64,000 nucleotides of DNA from RGIG4097 sp937885645 (GTDB lineage: Bacteria; Bacillota; Clostridia; Christensenellales; CAG-917). Location: positions 62,001 through 126,000 of the forward strand of contig CALABJ010000017.1 of NCBI GenBank assembly GCA_937885645.1. Direction: 5' to 3'. A program made the translations under genes and the position numbers. Positions 32,820 to 40,635 of this stretch are shown piece by piece. The stretch's first letter is position 1. The number at the start of each line of letters is the position of its first letter. Under the pieces are notes generated by a model that saw only the letters and a program-made list of their open reading frames with translations, did no database searches and was not told where the DNA came from.

Positions 32820-34340
32820 TTAGAAGAGTTTTTTGAGTCTTTGGAGATAGTCCTTGCATTCGCCCATTGCGTCTTCACCGAATTGTTCGGAGAGGTACAA
32901 AATGAGGCCGTCGATTTCGTCACGGATGTATGACAAGTTCAGTGATTCAAACTTACGGAGAATCTTGTTGCAGAGGACGTAGTCAAGACCGTCAAGTTCA
33001 GTGCCACCGCAAGCAATGTATGCAGGGACAAACTCTTTAAGTTGCTTGACGATACGGTTGCCAAACGCCAAACGGAAGTGTTCGATGACGTAGTCGTCCA
33101 GCATATCGATTTTGTCAAGGTTTTCTTGAGAAACCTTGTTTTCTTCTTGTGCTTTGTGGAACATATCTTCAAGGTGCTCAAAGCTGATATAGACACCGTC
33201 TGTTTCGGGGGCTTCAAAAGGAACACCCTTGCTGTTGATGTTGATGGGCATAGCACGGTCGTAAACCTTGTCTGAAATTGCAAAGGTTGAGTCGTCGTTG
33301 TTTGCTGTGCCGATGAACCACATGTTTTGAGGGAGACGGAATCTGCCCTTGTCGATGTGTTTGGGGTCGTTGGGCCAACCGGAAGGAACAAGGTCAACAA
33401 CCCATTCATCACGTGAGGGCATTTCGAGAATTGACAACATTTCTGCGAAGTAGTACTCGACACGTGCGATGTTCATTTCGTCGAGAACGGTGATGTAGAT
33501 GTTTTTGTTCCAAGTGGCTTCGTACATCTTTTTGAGAACTTCGGTTTCGTTGAAGCGCTTTGTAAATTCGTTGAAGTAGCCAAAAAGTTCTGTTCTATCA
33601 CGCCAAGAAGGTTGGACTGATGCGATTGTTGTAGGATTGTTGAGGAACAAGCCCATACAGTGAGCCAGTGAAGTTTTACCTGTACCGGAAATACCTTGCA
33701 AAATCATAAGACGTGTGGTTGACATACCTGCGATGAACAAGCGGATGATGCGGATGTCATAGAAAAGTTTACGTCTTGAGCAAGCAAACAGGCGGAAACG
33801 ATCACAAAGTTCGGGCAAAGTGATTTCGTCATCATATACGGGAGGAACGTAGTTCTCGTAGATTTGGTCGATTTCGGTGAGTTTGTAGAAACGAGATTCG
33901 CCGGCTTTGACGGCTTCTTCGGATGCTCCTTCCTCCCCTTCTTCGCCTTCTTCACCGGTATAGTTGCCGATGTCGCTGACCTTCATGCCGAGGATACGGT
34001 CCTTTTCAGCGGACATTTTGATGATTTGCTTTTTGAGATTTGCGCACTCTTCAACAAGGTCTTGAGGCAAAACGGCGTTTTTGTTGATGCGGATAAGCTT
34101 CATAATGCCAAAAACGATGAGCCAGACGATTGCAACAAGTGCTGCGACGATCAAAATGATGAAAATGATGGCAACAGCCCACTCACCGGCGCCGAATTGG
34201 TCGGTGTAGTTGACAAATGCATCACGATAACCTTCATTGTAGAAAATGTGCAAAAATCCCCAGAAAATGCTTCCTATGCCCTTGTCATAGAAAGATCCTA
34301 AGAATGCTTTGAGGAACTTAAAAACGAGATTGATATTCAT
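32820..34340 (-). CDS. Membrane-anchored McrB-like AAA+ ATPase
   Basis: Numbered from the longer GTG start at 34379 (519 residues), a membrane segment lies at about 66-93, then an acidic linker (EEGEEGEEG). The AAA+ domain has Walker A GISGTGKTS (229-237), Walker B VLDEMNIA (298-305), sensor 1 FIGTANNDD (355-363) and a likely arginine finger in YDRA (373-376). Walker B DEMN and the GTANNDD block place it with the McrB/dynein-like AAA_5 branch. I favour the ATG at 34340 because the GTG abuts repeat R1, but neither has a good ribosome binding site. Its partner is probably the DUF2357 protein encoded next. Confidence 0.82.
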   Translation of the reverse strand: MNINLVFKFLKAFLGSFYDKGIGSIFWGFLHIFYNEGYRDAFVNYTDQFGAGEWAVAIIFIILIVAALVAIVWLIVFGIMKLIRINKNAVLPQDLVEECANLKKQIIKMSAEKDRILGMKVSDIGNYTGEEGEEGEEGASEEAVKAGESRFYKLTEIDQIYENYVPPVYDDEITLPELCDRFRLFACSRRKLFYDIRIIRLFIAGMSTTRLMILQGISGTGKTSLAHCMGLFLNNPTTIASVQPSWRDRTELFGYFNEFTKRFNETEVLKKMYEATWNKNIYITVLDEMNIARVEYYFAEMLSILEMPSRDEWVVDLVPSGWPNDPKHIDKGRFRLPQNMWFIGTANNDDSTFAISDKVYDRAMPININSKGVPFEAPETDGVYISFEHLEDMFHKAQEENKVSQENLDKIDMLDDYVIEHFRLAFGNRIVKQLKEFVPAYIACGGTELDGLDYVLCNKILRKFESLNLSYIRDEIDGLILYLSEQFGEDAMGECKDYLQRLKKLF

Positions 34341-34382
34341 AACTAATTGAGCAAACAGTTGCTTTTGCTTCTCTCTCACTCG

Positions 34383-34599
34383 TTCGAAGACGGAACGCGA
34401 GGCGCAGCGGCGCCGAGGAAGGGAGTGCCGAGCACCAGACGAGGGTGCGAAGTTGTGGGTGCGCTGTGATCTTTTTGCACCAACACAACGAGCGGCATAA
34501 TGAGTGGTATATCCCTAATGTGCGAGAGCCGAGTGTGTCCCTGCCCGTAGGGCTCTGCCGTAGGCAGAAGGGGGAAACACGTGAGGAAGGGGGACATAT
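34383..34599 (-). repeat. Hairpin-rich repeat, copy R1
   Basis: On the minus strand it matches R2 and R3 along about 220 bases: ATGTCCCCCTTCCTCACGTG, the hairpins CTGCC/GGCAG and GCCCTACGGGC, GTGCAAAAAGATCACAGCGC and the end CCGTTCCGTCTTCGAA-like segment. Differences include a loop change (TAC for ATTC) in the first hairpin and a different middle segment near 34500-34515. It fills the gap between the second signal peptidase gene and the AAA+ gene. Confidence 0.85.
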
Positions 34600-34661
34600 A
34601 ATTGGGTTTTATACGCGTGCCCTAAAGCGTGAGACAACCGCATAACACACATGCGTGCTTG

Positions 34662-35561
34662 TTATGCTTGCTCATCCTCCTTATCAGTGTTGGTCTCGGC
34701 AGGGGTTGCGTCCTCTGCGGGTGCGGTGGATTGCTCAGCTTCAAGTTGGCGTCTTGCAAGTTCTGCAAGATACTCTTCTGCAAGACGACGCTTGTCTTCT
34801 TCAGAGAGACCGTCAACTGTTGCGGTTGATGCCACTGCTTCTTCCTTGGTCTTTGCAAGTTTTGCAATGATGAAGGAACGGATAAGGATGTAGGCGTAGA
34901 TGACGAACATGAGGATCAAAGGCAGGACGATGACCAAGAAATAGTTGGTGCGGTTGCCTTGGAGCCAGTTGATGAACACACCAATCTTGCCCATATTCTT
35001 GCCCATGCTGTCTTTGGTGACGTTGAATGAATCGTATTCACCGTCGCCATCACTGTCAATGGGTGTTGCAGGTGTGCCCCACGTTGCAACGATGTTTTTA
35101 GGATTGTAGATATAATCTTTTCCTGCTGCACCATCTTGGGGGTTGGGATTGTCACCGACAACTTCGATATAGGAGATTGATCCGTTTGAATACTCAATCT
35201 TGCTGATACGGTGTGTCTTAAAGATTTCGTATGAGTTGAAAATCGTCTTGTAGGTGATGACTTGACCAACTTGGAGGTCTGAGCCGTCGCCATCGTAGAT
35301 TTTTGTGATGATGAGGTCGCCTTTGTCAAAGGTGGGTTCCATTGAGTCGGTTTGGACGGGCATGAAGGCATTGCCTGCGATGTTTGCCACACCCTTTTCA
35401 CCAGTGGTGCGTGTGATGGTCATGATAGAAATGACCAGTGCGAGGATGATGATCACCACGCACAGCGCACTTGCAACCCAGCCCAGAATTGTACGGACCT
35501 TTTGTTGCTGAGGAGTCAGTTCCTTCTGCTCCTTCTTTTTGAAGAGGTTGATCTTGGACAT
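34662..35561 (-). CDS. SipW-type signal peptidase I (second copy)
   Basis: The 299-residue protein has a membrane segment at about 27-49, the catalytic Ser73 in TDSMEPTFDKGD and His117 in KTHRISKIEYS. A second membrane segment lies at about 226-252, with a charged cytoplasmic tail. It shares the Ser-His arrangement with the copy at 28932-29684, but the two differ widely in sequence and may prefer different substrates. It is the first gene behind the strong promoter at 35760-35788. AAAGGA lies 11 bases before the ATG. Confidence 0.9.
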   Translation of the reverse strand: MSKINLFKKKEQKELTPQQQKVRTILGWVASALCVVIIILALVISIMTITRTTGEKGVANIAGNAFMPVQTDSMEPTFDKGDLIITKIYDGDGSDLQVGQVITYKTIFNSYEIFKTHRISKIEYSNGSISYIEVVGDNPNPQDGAAGKDYIYNPKNIVATWGTPATPIDSDGDGEYDSFNVTKDSMGKNMGKIGVFINWLQGNRTNYFLVIVLPLILMFVIYAYILIRSFIIAKLAKTKEEAVASTATVDGLSEEDKRRLAEEYLAELARRQLEAEQSTAPAEDATPAETNTDKEDEQA

Positions 35562-35759
35562 AATCCGAATTTCCTTTCCTGCCTGAACTTATGCTTATTG
35601 CCATATTCACGTTTCCGCTTGATTCAGTAGGTGATGTATTGTCCCCTGCATTGCAGAGTATATGTCAGCGAGCCGTCCAATGCTTTTTGCCCACACGGAG
35701 AGAAAACCTCGCCGTCCGAACGGAGCGCATAACTGTCCTAATTATATTTATACAGTATG

Positions 35760-35788
35760 AGTATAAACCTTGCGCGTGCGTATGTCAA
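35760..35788 (-). promoter_or_regulatory. Strong sigma-A promoter of the signal peptidase/ATPase operon
   Basis: On the minus strand TTGACA (35783-35788) and TATACT (35760-35765) are separated by exactly 17 bases. The leader to the start codon at 35561 is about 190 nt and contains several short stems, with no known riboswitch recognised. Confidence 0.8.
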
Positions 35789-35863
35789 GGGTGAAAACGA
35801 TGAAAAAGCACTAAAAAACTATGTTTTTTGGTGTTTTTTCGTTTTGCACACTCAAAGTGAGTG

Positions 35864-36084
35864 CGAATGAGTTATGAGTTTAGAGTTATGAGTGCTTGCG
35901 CACGTTATGAGTTTCGCAGGGCGAAACGTTGACACCAACAACCGCGGTTTGCGGTTGTTGGTGTCTAACGGGCGAATTATGCAAGCCGTTGCTTGCATAA
36001 TCAAATCACGGCACAGCTGTGTATGTAATCGCCAACGGCGTATGTAATCACCACAGGTGTATGTAATCCACGAAGTGGCATGAC
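35864..36084. repeat. Array of short hairpins with conserved linkers
   Basis: The first part repeats GTTATGAG between hairpins GTGC-TTGC-GCAC and TTTCGC-AGG-GCGAAA. Two long perfect stems follow: GACACCAACAACCGC (15 bp) and ATTATGCAAGC (11 bp). The second part repeats TATGTAATC between small stems ACAC/GTGT, GCC-AAC-GGC, CACC-ACA-GGTG and CCAC-GAA-GTGG. Linkers are conserved while the stem sequences change but keep pairing. It lies before the first TasA-like gene. Confidence 0.75.
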
Positions 36085-36284
36085 CTGGCACACCAAATCA
36101 ACTGACTTCGGTCATTGATATAGAACTTTACAGCAACAAAAACAAAAAAATAAAAAAAAGCAGGCACTTGCCTGCAAATAAGGAGAGAATAATTTATGAA
36201 AAAGAAAGGATTGATAGTGGCAACTATCGTGATGGTGCTCGTCCTCGCAGTATCACTCACAACAGCCACTTACGCATGGTTTAC
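36074..36284 (+). repeat. Left arm of a 211-bp inverted repeat
   Basis: Matches 38212-38422 on the opposite strand at 210 of 211 positions. It covers the upstream region, a GCAGGCACTTGCCTGC hairpin, the AAGGAGAGAA ribosome binding site and the first 29 or so codons (the signal peptide) of the TasA-like gene. Confidence 0.92.
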
Positions 36285-37206
36285 TGCTGATACAAAGACA
36301 ACAGTAGATGACATCTCATTCGGCGTTGGAGCTGGCTCAGATGTTCTTATTGGTGTCAAAATTGATGGCAAGTATGAAACTGATCCTATTGTTGACGATT
36401 TCGTGAACGACGGTGGCGGCGATGTTACCTATAATGGTTCAGTCTGGGACGGTCAATTGGGTCTTGGTGCAACAATCAATACTGGACTTAATTTTAGCAA
36501 TATGACCGCAGCAATTGGTACAGGTACTGTGGATACAGACGGAGTTGATCCTCTTAATTCAGCAGCAGATGACAGTTGGGTGTTTGGCAATACAGTTATC
36601 AAAGCAAACGGTATGGGCTATGACAAAGGTTCTGTTGACAAAGCTTCAATAAAAGCAGCACAAAAGAACTCAATCACAGTTGATGATGTCACAACAAATG
36701 GTGACTATCTTGACATTGTTCTTGGCATTCAAGCATCAAAAGATAATCTCACAAAAATCGTTTGCAACATTGTTATCAATCCCCAAGGCACAACAACAAC
36801 ACTTGGTATGGCAGCAGCACTCAGAACACGTTATTGCTTGGATAAAGACGATACACAATCAGCAAACTGGGTTGAAGTCGATCTCTATGGTACAACTAAC
36901 AAATATAGCACAAAGAAAACAGCTATAACCACAGATGACACAGCAAGACAAGTTGCAACACAAGCAATTGCAGCAGGAAATAATGCATTTGGAGTAAGTG
37001 GTCTTGCAGTTAATGCTGGTGCAGTTTGTTACTCAATCGTCATTGACGAAGTGGATGAAGGCGCACTTAGTGTTGATACAATTTATCAACTCCACCTTAT
37101 CATCTATCTTGCAGGTTATGATACTGACTGCATTAACGCAGCAATGGGTACAGCATCAACCATTGGTATTCACTTTACAACTGAAGCACCTGCACAAAAT
37201 AACTAA
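36196..37206 (+). CDS. Secreted TasA/camelysin-like protein (first copy)
   Basis: The 336-residue precursor begins MKKKGLIVATIVMVLVLAVS and ends its signal at TTATYAWFT, the pattern of SipW-dependent substrates such as TasA and CalY. The mature part is rich in Asp, Thr, Ala and Gly with beta-strand-like segments and ends IYLAGYDTDC-INAAMG-STIGIHF. That signature is shared with two neighbouring proteins. Known relatives form biofilm fibres or surface proteins. AAGGAGAGAA supports the ATG. Two SipW-type peptidases encoded within 8 kb are likely processors. Confidence 0.8.
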   Translation: MKKKGLIVATIVMVLVLAVSLTTATYAWFTADTKTTVDDISFGVGAGSDVLIGVKIDGKYETDPIVDDFVNDGGGDVTYNGSVWDGQLGLGATINTGLNFSNMTAAIGTGTVDTDGVDPLNSAADDSWVFGNTVIKANGMGYDKGSVDKASIKAAQKNSITVDDVTTNGDYLDIVLGIQASKDNLTKIVCNIVINPQGTTTTLGMAAALRTRYCLDKDDTQSANWVEVDLYGTTNKYSTKKTAITTDDTARQVATQAIAAGNNAFGVSGLAVNAGAVCYSIVIDEVDEGALSVDTIYQLHLIIYLAGYDTDCINAAMGTASTIGIHFTTEAPAQNN

Positions 37207-37226
37207 TCCACAACTCAACTAAAATG

Positions 37227-37256
37227 AAAAGAGAGTCCAAACGGACTCTCTTTTTT
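37227..37256. terminator. Bidirectional terminator between the two TasA-like genes
   Basis: AAAAGAGAGTCC and GGACTCTCTTTT pair around AAAC with A and T runs on both sides. Confidence 0.85.
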
Positions 37257-37274
37257 ATTGCGTTAGATTACTGA

Positions 37275-38300
37275 TTAAGGGGTTGTGACAAGTGCTTGTG
37301 CGCCGAAGAAGATGCCAATGCCGATTTGACCTGCTTTTGCTTCATCACGGCAGTCTTCGTCTGCACCTGCGATATAGATCAAAATTTGTACTTGATCAAG
37401 AGGTGCTGCACCTGCGCTATAATTTGAAAGAGGAATTGCAACAACTGCTGCACCTGCAAATGTTGTTTCGTTATTCACGCTGTCTTCTGTGCCATTGCCT
37501 GTGCCCATGCCATTGCCATAAAGACCTGTTATTGTTGCTGATGTTGCAGTCTTAAGTGTTCCGTAGTGATAGTCGTTTGCAGCGCCAGTGTTTGCTTTAT
37601 CAAAGACATCAACATCGGTCCATGTGGAGTCACCATTCACTTTGTATGCAACGTGAATTGCTGTTGCCATACCAAGTGTTGTGCCTGCGCCTTGTGCTTG
37701 GACAACAATGTAGAGTTTGTTTGTGCCATCTTGCAAGAATTTTGTAGGTTGTACACCGAGGAACATATGTACAAAATCTCCATTTGTTGCTTCTGAACCA
37801 TCACGATTAATATTTGCATATGCTGCTTCTGCGGTATCCATTTTTGTTGTTGTACCGTTTGCTTTTACAATGGTTTTCCATGCAGAATCAGCAAAGTTAG
37901 TGTTTCCATAGGTTGCGCCTGCTGCGGATTCAGCAGTTGAGAAACCGACTGCCATACTTTGTGCGCCCCAAAGGATATCTTGGTCAATTGTTGCGCTCAG
38001 ACCTTCGACTGTGCCTTCCCAATATCCTGCACTGATTGTGCCTGCTTGTGCAGATGTACCGGGCTTGTAGTTAACTGTTCCTGAGACGAAACTGTCTCCA
38101 GAAGCATCTGCGTCATATGTGGTGTAACCTTGTTTGTTCAAACCAATGTTGACAACGTTGTTTGCAGTTACTGACAAGGTAAAACCATCGATTGATGTTG
38201 CAGCGGTATTGGTAAACCATGCGTAAGTGGCTGTTGTGAGTGATACTGCGAGGACGAGCACCATCACGATAGTTGCCACTATCAATCCTTTCTTTTTCAT
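37275..38300 (-). CDS. Secreted TasA/camelysin-like protein (second copy)
   Basis: The 341-residue precursor has the same signal peptide as the convergent copy, residue for residue through about ATYAWFT, because both lie in the 211-bp inverted repeat. The mature sequence differs strongly, but the layout is parallel: LSATIDQDIL versus LGATINTGLN, IVKANG versus VIKANG, QAQGAGTTLGMA versus NPQGTTTTLGMA, and the C-terminal IYIAGADEDC. This suggests an old duplication with a recently homogenised 5' end. Two alternative or co-polymerising surface subunits are a reasonable guess. Confidence 0.8.
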   Translation of the reverse strand: MKKKGLIVATIVMVLVLAVSLTTATYAWFTNTAATSIDGFTLSVTANNVVNIGLNKQGYTTYDADASGDSFVSGTVNYKPGTSAQAGTISAGYWEGTVEGLSATIDQDILWGAQSMAVGFSTAESAAGATYGNTNFADSAWKTIVKANGTTTKMDTAEAAYANINRDGSEATNGDFVHMFLGVQPTKFLQDGTNKLYIVVQAQGAGTTLGMATAIHVAYKVNGDSTWTDVDVFDKANTGAANDYHYGTLKTATSATITGLYGNGMGTGNGTEDSVNNETTFAGAAVVAIPLSNYSAGAAPLDQVQILIYIAGADEDCRDEAKAGQIGIGIFFGAQALVTTP

Positions 38301-38422
38301 AAATTATTCTCTCCTTATTTGCAGGCAAGTGCCTGCTTTTTTTTATTTTTTTGTTTTTGTTGCTGTAAAGTTCTATATCAATGACCGAAGTCAGTTGATT
38401 TAGTGTGCCAGGTCATGCCACT
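38212..38422 (-). repeat. Right arm of the 211-bp inverted repeat
   Basis: Reverse complement of 36074-36284 with a single difference (CACTAAATC for CACCAAATC). Contains the leader, ribosome binding site and signal-peptide codons of the second TasA-like gene. Confidence 0.92.
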
Positions 38423-38913
38423 TTGTTCACTGCCTCACGCAGTTGAACAAATTCGCCCAATGTATCTAGACAACTTCCAAAAGGGTGGAAGTGTCCCAAA
38501 GATGCACTTCGGCACAGTCTATTGTATAAAACCAACATTTTTTTGTCAATACATTTTTTCATTTTTGTTGATTTTCTCGGAAAACGTGATGACAGTTATC
38601 CACAAAATTCAACAATTTTTCTTGAAAAAATAGACTGTTTTTGACAATTTTTTGCGATTTTGTTCTATTCAGTGTTTATGCAGGATTTTGGGTTTTGATT
38701 GCATTTTTATGCGTTTATCTTCCCTTTCCTGCTCTTTTTCGCCTCGTATATGCACGTCCATACAAGCGCGCGTTTGCTCACATATATGCGTGTGAGAGTG
38801 AGTGCAAGTGCATACGCACGTGCCAGAAAAAAGTTTTTTTATTTTTCTCAATTGTGGACAAAATTTTTGAAAATTTTGTTCACAGCAGTTATATTAGTGA
38901 GTGCGAACATGTA
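38423..38913. other. Long non-coding gap upstream of the second TasA-like gene
   Basis: No coding frame is convincing. Directly beside the inverted repeat lies a hairpin TTGTTCA/TGAACAA extended by CTGC/GCAG (38423-38450), then ACTTCC/GGAAGT (about 38474-38493). The remainder is very AT-rich, with a TTGACA at 38640 that has no clear -10 partner and an alternating purine-pyrimidine stretch near 38750-38820. Confidence 0.5.
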
Positions 38914-39137
38914 AAGTGCATGTCCCCCTTCCTCACGTGTTTCCCCCATCTGCCATTCGGCAGAGCCCTACGGGCAGGGACACACTCGGCTCTCGCACAT
39001 TAAGCGGCGTCGCCTCATTATGCCACTCGTTGCGTTGGTGCAAAAAAATCACAGCGCACCCGCAACTTCGTACTCTCGTCTGGTGCTTGGCACTCGCTAC
39101 GGTCGTCGCCGCTGCTCCTCCAGTTCCGTCTTCGAAA
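38914..39137 (+). repeat. Hairpin-rich repeat, copy R2
   Basis: A 224-bp copy nearly identical to R3: AAGTGCATGTCCCCCTTCCT at the left, hairpins CTGCC-ATTC-GGCAG, GCCCTACGGGC and GGCG/CGCC, and TTCCGTCTTCGAA at the right. It lies just past the end of the membrane-anchored gene at 39151-40344. Confidence 0.9.
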
Positions 39138-39150
39138 AATTGAGTGCTTT

Positions 39151-40344
39151 TTAATTTGCAGTGAACGTAATGGACAACGTGATGTAGCCACCAAGAGCGC
39201 TGTCTACACACTCGAAGTCACTGCCTTCAATCCAGATGCAGACGTACACACAGAGCATTTCACCAACGTCGAGATAACTCTCTTCGTGGAGGACGTATTC
39301 ATCACTGAAGAAGGGTGTGGTGTTGACGTAGCCTGTCTCTTCAAGGTAGTTGGCAACTGAAGGATACATAGGTTCACCGGTGGGGCCGTTGAGGTTGACG
39401 TCCTTGTATTGACCGTTGTAGCCCAAGATCTTGCCTTGCTCGTACATCATAAGTTGTTCTTGGGTATACGTTTCACTGCCTTGAGGATATGCGATCTTCT
39501 CCACTCCTCCGCCTTCATATTCTATGCCGTTGCCGCCCAAGGTATTATACTCCATGCGAGGATCTTTTGAAAGTGAGGCATAGCAGTTGATGCTGGTCTC
39601 GGGACGATCCTCTCTGTCGGGGTTGGTGCCAATGAAGTGGTTTGCCCATATAACACGCATGCAGTCTTCAAGACCTTTGTCGTTGCTTTCAAGAAGCATC
39701 TCAAAGGTGTACGGCACTGCCACGTCACTGTTGTTGCGCAGATAGAAGCAGAATTCAATCACGTTCTCGGCGGAGTGGTTGCCACCAATCTGTCCGCTTT
39801 CGGCATCAATCAGCATTGCGTTGATCTCGCCTAAGGACGGGATGTCGTCAAGTTTATAGACAGGGTTGTAGCTTATGTTCCACATATTCTCGGGGCCGTC
39901 TACGTCAAGGTATGGCGTCCAAGTCACCTTGTCAAAGGACAGGGATATGCTCTTCTCTTCCTTACTGGATGCGGTGATGCGGATGTTGTTCTCTTCAATG
40001 AACAACAACATAATGTACACAACGGAGGTCAAAATCAATGAGAAAACCAAAAGGATGAGCATTGCGCGTTTCATCTTGCGCTTCATCTCTTCTCTCTTCA
40101 CGCGCTTGTGCGCGACAAGACTGTCCTCCCACTCCTTTTGAGCACGGGACTTATTCTTTGCCGCTTCTCTAGCCGCCGCTTTTTCTTCCTTGGTCATGCG
40201 ATGGGCTTTGACTTTTTTGGGCTTTTCTGCCTTTTCAGCCTTGTCCGCTTTCTTTTCGGGCTTTTCTACCTTTTCGGGAGCGGGTGCCTCAGTCAAATTC
40301 TCATCCATTTCAGGAATTTGGTTTTGGTTGATTTCTTCTGCCAT
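39151..40344 (-). CDS. Membrane-anchored protein related to the TasA-like proteins
   Basis: The 397-residue protein has a Lys/Glu/Ala-rich cytoplasmic N-terminus (about 1-92), one membrane segment at about 93-115 (AMLILLVFSLILTSVVYIML) and an external domain. That domain has ENVIEFCFYLRNNSDVAVPY, similar in style to camelysin-type beta sandwiches, and ends IWIEGSDFEC-VDSALGG-ITLSITF. The C-terminal signature matches both secreted neighbours. It has no cleavable signal, so it would stay in the membrane, possibly as an anchor for fibres made by the other two; this is inference. Direct repeats R2 and R3 flank the gene. Confidence 0.75.
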   Translation of the reverse strand: MAEEINQNQIPEMDENLTEAPAPEKVEKPEKKADKAEKAEKPKKVKAHRMTKEEKAAAREAAKNKSRAQKEWEDSLVAHKRVKREEMKRKMKRAMLILLVFSLILTSVVYIMLLFIEENNIRITASSKEEKSISLSFDKVTWTPYLDVDGPENMWNISYNPVYKLDDIPSLGEINAMLIDAESGQIGGNHSAENVIEFCFYLRNNSDVAVPYTFEMLLESNDKGLEDCMRVIWANHFIGTNPDREDRPETSINCYASLSKDPRMEYNTLGGNGIEYEGGGVEKIAYPQGSETYTQEQLMMYEQGKILGYNGQYKDVNLNGPTGEPMYPSVANYLEETGYVNTTPFFSDEYVLHEESYLDVGEMLCVYVCIWIEGSDFECVDSALGGYITLSITFTAN

Positions 40345-40398
40345 TGGTTGCTCACTATGTTCGCAGTTATACTGCTTGGTCGATATGCTTTAATCTTT

Positions 40399-40622
40399 AA
40401 GTGCATGTCCCCCTTCCTCAGGTGTTTCCCCCATCTGCCATTCGGCAGAGCCCTGCGGGCAGGGACACACTCGGCGCGCGCACATTAAGCGGCGTCGCCT
40501 CATTATGCCACTCGTTGCGTTGGTGCAAAAAAATCACAGCGCACCCGCAACTTCGTACTCTCGTCTGGTGCTTGGCACTCGCTACGGTCGTCGCCGCTGC
40601 TCCTCCAAATTCCGTCTTCGAA
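40399..40622 (+). repeat. Hairpin-rich repeat, copy R3
   Basis: Same 224-bp unit and orientation as R2, with a few substitutions (CTGCGGGCAGGG for CTACGGGCAGGG). It fills most of the gap between the membrane-anchored gene and the EAL-like gene. Confidence 0.9.
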
Positions 40623-40635
40623 CAAGTAAGTGCTG

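Noticed and set aside
35562..35759. Cyclic-di-GMP riboswitch in the leader of the signal peptidase operon
   Set aside because: Tempting because of the EAL-like gene nearby, but the conserved riboswitch core words are not present.
35864..36084. CRISPR array
   Set aside because: The constant words are only 8-10 nt, the variable parts are palindromes rather than unique spacers, and no cas genes are present.
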